Assembly: GCA_938084885.1 (NCBI GenBank)
Contig: CALKGG010000017.1
Coordinates: 1 to 47,331 of the forward strand
Origin: an uncultured Acidimicrobiales bacterium
Lineage (GTDB): Bacteria > Actinomycetota > Acidimicrobiia > Acidimicrobiales > SHLQ01
Direction of reading: 5' to 3'
DNA: 47,331 bases
Below are positions 42,318 through 47,331 of this stretch, one piece after another. The notes beneath the pieces are model-generated. The model made no database searches and was not told where the DNA came from. It saw only the letters and a program-made list of their open reading frames with translations. The translations under genes and the position numbers were made by a program. How positions within the stretch are numbered: the first letter of the stretch is position 1; each line of letters starts with the position of its first letter.

Positions 42318-42838
42318 CGGAACGCGGCGACGAGCCCGTACCAGTCGAGGGTTGGCCCATGTGGCAGTTGACCGCCACCCTCGAGGTATCCCTCGATGAA
42401 GGTCGCCGAGACCTCCGAGGTGAAGGTTTCGGTGATCGATCGCAACACGATGGCAAGGTCTCGTTCGGCGGGGTCGAGTCCGCTAGCTCCGGCGTCGTCG
42501 AACGTTGCGATCGAGTCGACGAGAACCGCAGCGTTGACGACCGGCGCGCCGTGGGTCATCACGAGCGGGCGATCTTTCGGCGGGTTGTTCAACGCCTCTT
42601 TCAGCACCGATACCCGGACTCGGGCAAAGGGCTGTGGCGGGCTCTCGCCGTCACCAAGCCCGTCGAGCGCTTTGAGAGCGGCCTGCACTTCATTGGTGGT
42701 TCGGCTCACCAAACCAGCCGCTGGCTCGCACGTATGGAGCGCGCCGAGCGTGACCCCCATCGCGTGCGCCACCGGGAGCGGGTTCTGCGCGAACTGGCTC
42801 TCGGTTGCTCGGCCATTAAGCAAAACAGCCGCGCTCAT
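42314..42838 (-). CDS. Conserved-context protein of unknown function between miaB and miaA
   Basis: This 174-residue soluble protein has no signal peptide or membrane segment. It is moderately acidic, with two features I can point to: a VNAAVLVDSIATFDDAG stretch and a C-terminal FIEGYLEGGGQLPHGPTLDWYG. I do not recognise a family. It lies 28 bp after miaB, and its stop overlaps the miaA start (ATGA). The coupling suggests a part in tRNA modification or a role at the same time, but that is an inference from position alone. Confidence 0.72.
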   Translation of the reverse strand: MSAAVLLNGRATESQFAQNPLPVAHAMGVTLGALHTCEPAAGLVSRTTNEVQAALKALDGLGDGESPPQPFARVRVSVLKEALNNPPKDRPLVMTHGAPVVNAAVLVDSIATFDDAGASGLDPAERDLAIVLRSITETFTSEVSATFIEGYLEGGGQLPHGPTLDWYGLVAAFR

Positions 42839-42866
42839 CGAGGCCCCAAACAGGTGCGGGTCGCGC

Positions 42867-44324
42867 TCATCCGGCGATAACCGGAATCTTCTTTCGGGTC
42901 TTTGGACCCCGGAGCACCTCTCGTTGCTCGCCGAGCAGGTAGTGGCTGCGCGCCTCGGTGACTTCGACGAGGGCGAGAGAACCAGTGCGCAAATCGCCGG
43001 TGAAATGCACGATCTTATTCTGGCGTGTTCGCCCCGAGATCACCCCCGGGTTCTTGCGAGATGGCCCTTCGATGATGACCTCCTCAATGCGACCAACCCG
43101 TTCGAGGTTTTTCTTTGCCGCGGAACGTTCGATCACTCGACGTAGCCGCTCCATGCGTTCTTTGGTGACGTCCTTTGGAATGAACTCGTCGGTGAAATCG
43201 GCGGCTTCGGTGCCTTCTCGGGGAGAGAACACGAACGTGTAGGCAAGGTCATATTCGGCAGCGGCGGCTACCTCGAGCGTCGCCTCGAAATCGGCGTTGG
43301 TCTCGCCGGGGAAGCCAACAATGATGTCGGTACTGACCGCCAGGTCGGCAATGCCAGCACGGGCCTGCGTAATTCGTTCCAGGTATCGCTCGGCGGTGTA
43401 GCCCCGATGCATCTTCTTGAGAATCTCGTCGCTGCCCGACTGCAAGGGGTAATGCAGGTGATTGCAGACCGCATCGACCTCGGCCATGGCACTGATGGTG
43501 TCCTCGCGCATGTCCTTTGGATGCGGGCTGGTGAAGCGCACCCGTTCGATTCCTGGAACAGCACCGACGCTACGGAGGAGATCAGCAAACAGGGGCCGAC
43601 CTCGTCGCCGTTCGCCCTCTGCCCACAGTGCCCCAGCGATCTGGACGTCGGCCTCGGCCTCGTCCTGGGCTCCGAGCTTGAGGGTGATGTCGCGTCCGTA
43701 GCTGTTGACGTTCTGACCAAGCAGCGTGATCTCACTCACGCCGTCACGCGCCAACATCTCGACCTCGGTGAGCAGATCACCGAAACGTCGAGAGATCTCC
43801 GGGCCGCGAACAGACGGCACGATACAGAACGCGCAACTGTTGTCGCAGCCGATCTGGATCGTCACCCATGCAGCATGATCGACCTCTCGCTTTTCTGGCA
43901 AAGCTGATGGAAACGCAGCATGTTCTGCATCCACCGCAGCTTCAAGAATTTCGACCACCTGCCCGTGCTCGCGACTCTCGACCAACAACTCGGCCGCCCG
44001 ATGCACGTTGTGGGTGCCGAACACGACGTCGACATGGCGGGCCCGTTCCCCAACGATGTCTTTGTCCTTCTGCGCAAGACAGCCGCCAACAGCGATCTGC
44101 ATGTCGGGGCGCTTGGCCTTCTCGGCCTTGAGGTCGCCGAGCACGGCATACAACTTGTTGTCGGCGTTCTCGCGAATACAACACGTATTGAGCATGACGA
44201 CGTCGGCGTCGGAGACATTGGACGTTGGCTCGTATCCCTCGGCTTCGAGAAGCCCAGCAATCCGCTCCGAATCATGTTCGTTCATCTGGCACCCGTAGGT
44301 GCGCAGCAAGTACTTGCCGTTCAC
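42867..44324 (-). CDS. miaB: tRNA-2-methylthio-N6-dimethylallyladenosine synthase
   Basis: This radical SAM enzyme inserts a methylthio group at C2 of i6A37 in tRNA. The 485-residue protein has the N-terminal UPF0004 domain with cluster cysteines (RTYGCQMNEHDSER, LNTCCIREN, GGCLAQ), the radical SAM motif GCDNSCAFCIVPSVRG, and a C-terminal TRAM domain (IEEVIIEGPSRKNPGVISGRT). An insertion near residue 225 (KLGAQDEAEADVQIAGALWA) is rich in Ala and Glu. The GTG at 44324 (MNGKYLLRTYGCQMN) fits the family N-terminus. A strong terminator lies upstream. Confidence 0.94.
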   Translation of the reverse strand: MNGKYLLRTYGCQMNEHDSERIAGLLEAEGYEPTSNVSDADVVMLNTCCIRENADNKLYAVLGDLKAEKAKRPDMQIAVGGCLAQKDKDIVGERARHVDVVFGTHNVHRAAELLVESREHGQVVEILEAAVDAEHAAFPSALPEKREVDHAAWVTIQIGCDNSCAFCIVPSVRGPEISRRFGDLLTEVEMLARDGVSEITLLGQNVNSYGRDITLKLGAQDEAEADVQIAGALWAEGERRRGRPLFADLLRSVGAVPGIERVRFTSPHPKDMREDTISAMAEVDAVCNHLHYPLQSGSDEILKKMHRGYTAERYLERITQARAGIADLAVSTDIIVGFPGETNADFEATLEVAAAAEYDLAYTFVFSPREGTEAADFTDEFIPKDVTKERMERLRRVIERSAAKKNLERVGRIEEVIIEGPSRKNPGVISGRTRQNKIVHFTGDLRTGSLALVEVTEARSHYLLGEQREVLRGPKTRKKIPVIAG

Positions 44325-44389
44325 CTCGCCGAGTCTACGCGAAGCACCCGCGCCGAAGGCCACGGGACAACAGAGTTTGGACCAAAAAG

Positions 44390-44424
44390 ATATCTAGCGC
44401 CCGCCAATGGCGAGCGCTAGATAT
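44390..44424 (-). terminator. Intrinsic terminator behind the PH-domain gene
   Basis: Arms atatctagcgc (44390-44400) and gcgctagatat (44414-44424) are perfectly complementary and enclose cgcc-aat-ggcg. Read leftward, the hairpin is followed by TTTTT, a classical Rho-independent terminator for the two-gene unit at 44467-45407. Confidence 0.85.
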
Positions 44425-44466
44425 TTGGAGGGGAAATCTGGCGAAAATCTCGCCGTCGGTACCTGT

Positions 44467-45213
44467 CTATCGGTTTGCGTCCACGTCGATGAAGCTTTTG
44501 GTAGTAATCTTCGACGGTTTCGTCGCTAAACGGACGGCGAGCCGGTGAAAACTGCTCGGCTCAACCAAGAAACGGATGTTGGCGAGTGCTTGCTTCTCGC
44601 CCGCTGACTCGATGCGAAGCTCGCCGTAGCCAAACGTTTCGCCGACAGCGGTATGGGACAGCACCAGGTCGGTCACGCGAGCCACAGGCATCGACGCAAC
44701 GCGCAACCCAAAGAAACCCGTTGCCTCGATGATGCGGCGGTTCGTGAGATAGCGAACTTCATAGCTGTACCAGCGAAGCGTCTTGAACCCGAGGCGGGCC
44801 AGAAAGAACAGTCCAACACCGGGGACGAGCACCAACGGATCGATCTGACTCGTCACGAGCACATAGGCAACGCTCACCGCAGCAGCGACCGCCCCCCATC
44901 CCCACTCGCGAGCCCGGACCCAACGGACCACGACAATTAGCGATAGGACCAGCAGAAGCACGCTGAGGTTTAGGCCCTCGTAGTTGGGGCGAGCAAGCAC
45001 GGTCACTACAACGATCAACACCGCAAAGGTCTCGACCGTTGGTTCGGCGAGGCTCATGACATGCTTCGGCGCACGGTAATAGACGACCTCGTCGGCGACA
45101 AGAACATCGTGATCGCTCGGCGGGGCAAACAGTAAGCGCAACTGGTCGAGGGGCCCACGTTTGTGGGCAACCCAACCAGCCGATGGCGCTCTCCCCCGAG
45201 CGGGAGCGTTCAC
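44467..45213 (-). CDS. Membrane protein with bacterial PH (bPH2/YdbT-like) domain
   Basis: The 248-residue protein has about four hydrophobic stretches (roughly residues 60-80, 83-97, 105-122 and 125-140) and then a bPH-type domain. The domain motifs are YEVRYLTNRRIIEATGFF and VARVTDLVLSHTAVGETFGYGELRIES. Proteins of this kind sit in the cytoplasmic membrane, and their role is unclear. It starts with GTG overlapping the stop of the 65-residue protein (GTGA), so both are made together. Confidence 0.82.
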   Translation of the reverse strand: MNAPARGRAPSAGWVAHKRGPLDQLRLLFAPPSDHDVLVADEVVYYRAPKHVMSLAEPTVETFAVLIVVVTVLARPNYEGLNLSVLLLVLSLIVVVRWVRAREWGWGAVAAAVSVAYVLVTSQIDPLVLVPGVGLFFLARLGFKTLRWYSYEVRYLTNRRIIEATGFFGLRVASMPVARVTDLVLSHTAVGETFGYGELRIESAGEKQALANIRFLVEPSSFHRLAVRLATKPSKITTKSFIDVDANR

Positions 45214-45407
45214 AGCCCAACAACCGCCAGGGCTTGACTAATGGTGCCATCGCCCGCAAGCCCACGAAGGAACTCGAGCATGGCGCCAACAACGCCGCCG
45301 ACGATACCAAGGAACTCGTTTCCTCGATTTCCTGTTTCGGTGGCGTTGAGCGAGATGAGATACAGCACGAAGAGACCGAGCAACGGATATCCGTATCTTT
45401 TGGTCAT
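45210..45407 (-). CDS. Small membrane protein of unknown function
   Basis: The 65-residue protein has a good start (ATG 45407, ggagg site about ten bases upstream) and one or two hydrophobic stretches: YPLLGLFVLYLISL near the N-terminus and EFLGIVGGVVGAMLEFL in the middle. It is translationally coupled to the PH-domain gene. It may be a subunit or stabiliser of that protein. No family is recognised. Confidence 0.68.
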   Translation of the reverse strand: MTKRYGYPLLGLFVLYLISLNATETGNRGNEFLGIVGGVVGAMLEFLRGLAGDGTISQALAVVGL

Positions 45408-45624
45408 GATGGGGTCCTCCAGGGGTCACGAAGGGCCACCCAGGGTCGCCGAAGCGCCTGGTCTCCACCTGCCGTCTTGTAAACTATCACTACCTATTCG
45501 CGCGAATGGTGCATTTACGCACACTCTACGTGTTACACCGGTGTAATTTGACGGCGCCGTTCACGCAAAACGCGCACCGCCCGGCCCCACTACAGCGGAA
45601 CCGGACAGCGAACACTCGACCGAG
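45408..45624. other. Intergenic region downstream of recA
   Basis: No gene and no strong hairpin are seen in these 217 bp. They include an ACACCGGTGT palindrome (45535-45544 area) and the promoter region of the 65-residue protein. recX, which often follows recA in actinobacteria, is absent here. Confidence 0.6.
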
Positions 45625-46677
45625 CTAGTCGTCGAGCAAGATGGGCTCGTCGTCTGCCTCGGTGAACTCTTCTTCGGTGAGATCGAGCTCTTCAGGATCT
45701 GGCATCACCAGTTTCGTCACTCGATCGGTGACCTCGACCATCACCTCAGGATTGGCCGTGAGGAAATCTTTCGCCTTCTCTCGACCCTGACCTAACTGTT
45801 CGCCTTCGTAGGTGTACCACGCACCCGACTTCTTGATCACGTCATGTTCGACCGCAAGGTCGAGAACCGACCCTTCACGGCTGATGCCGTGGCCGTACAT
45901 AATGTCGAACTCAGCCTGACGGAACGGCGGCGCCACTTTGTTCTTGACGACCTTGACTCGGGTGCGGTTACCCACGACCTCAGCGCCCTGTTTGATCGAC
46001 TCGATACGACGGATATCGAGACGAACCGACGAATAGAACTTCAACGCACGACCACCAGGGGTTGTTTCCGGCGAGCCGAACATGACGCCGATCTTCTCAC
46101 GCAACTGGTTGATGAAGATGCAGATCGTGTCGGTCTTGTTCAGGTTGGCAGTGAGCTTGCGCAAGGCCTGAGACATAAGGCGGGCCTGAGCACCGACGTG
46201 GTGATCGCCCATATCGCCTTCGATCTCGGCCTTTGGCGTGAGCGCGGCAACCGAGTCGATCACGATGACGTCAAGCGCACCGGAGCGGACCAACATGTCG
46301 GTAATCTCCAGAGCTTGTTCACCAGTGTCGGGCTGGGAGATGAGCAGACTGTCGATGTCGACACCGATTGCACGGGCGTAGATCGGGTCCATTGCATGCT
46401 CGGCATCGATGTAGGCACACTGACCGCCGTTGCGCTGCGCTTCGGCGACCACATGGGTTGCAAGCGTGGACTTACCAGAGGACTCCGGACCATAGATTTC
46501 GGTGACGCGGCCTCGAGGGAGGCCACCTATGCCAAGCGCAAGATCGAGAGCGAGGGCGCCGGTAGGAACCGAACCAATAGCGAGGGAGCCCTTCTCCCCC
46601 ATCCGCATGACCGAGCCCTTGCCGAACTGCTTCTCGATTTGACCAAGTGCCATTTCGAGTGCCTTTTCACGCTCCAT
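45625..46677 (-). CDS. recA: Recombinase RecA
   Basis: RecA forms filaments on single-stranded DNA, promotes strand exchange, and triggers LexA cleavage. The 350-residue protein has the P-loop [11 protein letters not shown], the Walker B region [16 protein letters not shown] loops [20 protein letters not shown] and [16 protein letters not shown], and an acidic C-terminus. No intein is present. The ATG at 46677 ([17 protein letters not shown]) has an aaggag site eight bases upstream. The frame is open far upstream of it, but the region includes the promoter. An exact SOS box lies 230 bp ahead. Confidence 0.97.
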   Translation of the reverse strand: MEREKALEMALGQIEKQFGKGSVMRMGEKGSLAIGSVPTGALALDLALGIGGLPRGRVTEIYGPESSGKSTLATHVVAEAQRNGGQCAYIDAEHAMDPIYARAIGVDIDSLLISQPDTGEQALEITDMLVRSGALDVIVIDSVAALTPKAEIEGDMGDHHVGAQARLMSQALRKLTANLNKTDTICIFINQLREKIGVMFGSPETTPGGRALKFYSSVRLDIRRIESIKQGAEVVGNRTRVKVVKNKVAPPFRQAEFDIMYGHGISREGSVLDLAVEHDVIKKSGAWYTYEGEQLGQGREKAKDFLTANPEVMVEVTDRVTKLVMPDPEELDLTEEEFTEADDEPILLDD

Positions 46678-46969
46678 TGCATTTCTCCTTCTTGCCGCAG
46701 TTGCGGGTGTTGTCCGCACGATGCGGGTTTGCTTTCCGCCGTTCGGGCGGGTGGGTAGGTAACTGTCAAAGACTCTAGATATGGGGTGTGACACTGGGTT
46801 CAGAACCGCAGTATCACTACGCAATAACGGCCAGTCTCGAGTGCAAAGACCCGCGCACACCTCGTGGCGAAGTGATACGTTCGACCGAACGACATGAATG
46901 TAATTGCGAACAGTTGTTCGGGTCAAGCTTTACCCGTCTTTTCTCCACACTTCGTCAAGGTGACTACCA
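46678..46969. promoter_or_regulatory. recA / ferritin-like gene intergenic region
   Basis: This 292-bp region must contain both divergent promoters and holds no gene. Besides the SOS box it includes a second palindrome, cgttcgaccgaacg (46878-46891), an inside-out arrangement of the SOS half-sites. Two small ccgca/tgcgg hairpins lie in the recA leader (around 46695-46725). Confidence 0.55.
46907..46920. promoter_or_regulatory. LexA (SOS) box upstream of recA and the divergent gene
   Basis: cgaacagttgttcg is an exact CGAAC-N4-GTTCG match. It is 230 bp upstream of the recA start codon and 49 bp upstream of the divergent start at 46970. Confidence 0.82.
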
Positions 46970-47331
46970 ATGACCGATAACGTGCTCGACTTTCGGGCGT
47001 GGGCACTCGCCCGCTCCCGCCGCCGCCACCCCTCTCAGTGGACCGCCGACGCCGCGCCGTCGTCGATCGCCGACCGATCCCCCGCAGCCTTGTGGCGAGC
47101 CGACTTCGAGGTGCACGCCGACCAGCACGCGAACCTCACCACATCAGGCATGTGGGTACTCGCACCAGTCATCGAGAAGGCGCTTGCCAGCGCGCTGCCC
47201 GTGTTCCAGCTCGGCGAGATCGGCGCTGGACGCCACCTACTCGACACCGCCGTCGGCGTTGCGAGCGAGGACCACCTCCAAGCACTCCGATTCTTCATCA
47301 TCGAGTCCCAAGAACATGCTCGAGTCCTCGC
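46970..47331 (+). CDS. Ferritin-like protein, N-terminal part (partial)
   Basis: The frame starts at ATG 46970 (MTDNVLDFRAWALARSRRR) and runs open to the window edge, giving 120 residues. The segment FFIIESQEHARVL contains an E-x-x-H pattern (ESQEH) like the second-helix metal ligands of ferritin-like diiron proteins. An upstream glutamate (FQLGEIGAGRHLLD) could be an earlier ligand. The remaining ligands would lie outside the window, so the assignment is tentative. The gene faces recA and has the same SOS box 49 bp ahead of its start, so damage-inducible expression is possible. Confidence 0.5.
   Translation, partial: MTDNVLDFRAWALARSRRRHPSQWTADAAPSSIADRSPAALWRADFEVHADQHANLTTSGMWVLAPVIEKALASALPVFQLGEIGAGRHLLDTAVGVASEDHLQALRFFIIESQEHARVL

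Noticed and set aside
42396..43145. Rightward 249-codon frame over the unknown gene and miaB
   Set aside because: It is opposite two well-supported leftward genes and has no recognisable motif.

Overview
The window looks like a chromosomal segment of a moderately high-GC actinobacterium, most likely of the class Acidimicrobiia (Ilumatobacter-like). This is an inference from gene content: a mycothiol ligase (mshC), an InhA-type enoyl reductase, a LexA/RecA SOS pair with CGAAC-N4-GTTCG boxes, a cobalamin-dependent ribonucleotide reductase, succinylase-type lysine genes and frequent GTG/TTG starts. There is no phage, insertion sequence, CRISPR array or rRNA operon. One tRNA gene (Val, CAC) is present.

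Layout. 1-8.2 kb: start of a probable thrS, a secreted RTX-repeat protein, mshC diverging from inhA plus an SDR gene, then a leftward group with two overlapping CNNM/CorC-type membrane proteins, thiamine pyrophosphokinase and a membrane-tethered trypsin-like protease. 8.2-9.1 kb: a repeat-rich island with a 68-bp tandem repeat, three 42-43-bp repeats, tRNA-Val, and two paralogous tiny zinc-ribbon genes in divergent orientation. 9.1-13.2 kb: a membrane J-domain protein, murF diverging from ddl, and small membrane proteins. 13.2-16.5 kb: a 729-residue TPM-domain membrane protein, a smaller neighbour sharing one of its helical domains, and a TetR regulator.

16.5-21.6 kb holds the least conventional system: a tight three-gene operon of a fatty acyl-CoA reductase/HAD fusion, a LarA-like (nickel-pincer racemase superfamily) enzyme and a PlsC-type acyltransferase. 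It diverges from the TetR gene across a 71-bp gap that contains a perfect 16-bp palindrome. It reads as a regulated lipid-modification pathway whose product cannot be named from sequence.

21.6-30.7 kb: a lipoprotein with an internal duplication, a mitochondrial-type aconitase with a trailing LysR gene, an acyl-CoA carboxylase beta subunit, citrate synthase, and a secreted subtilase carrying the same disulfide-bracketed RTX module as the protein at the left end. 30.7-36.7 kb: thymidine kinase and nrdJ (DNA precursor supply) behind a structured leader and a DnaA box, a RibD-C reductase, and a LysM membrane protein diverging from lexA over a region with four LexA-box-like sites. 36.7-47.3 kb: a leftward run miaB, an unknown gene, miaA, dapF, hflX, dapC, dapE (tRNA modification, ribosome rescue, lysine/peptidoglycan precursor), a PH-domain membrane protein with a 65-residue partner, recA with an SOS box and no recX behind it, and the beginning of a divergent ferritin-like gene.
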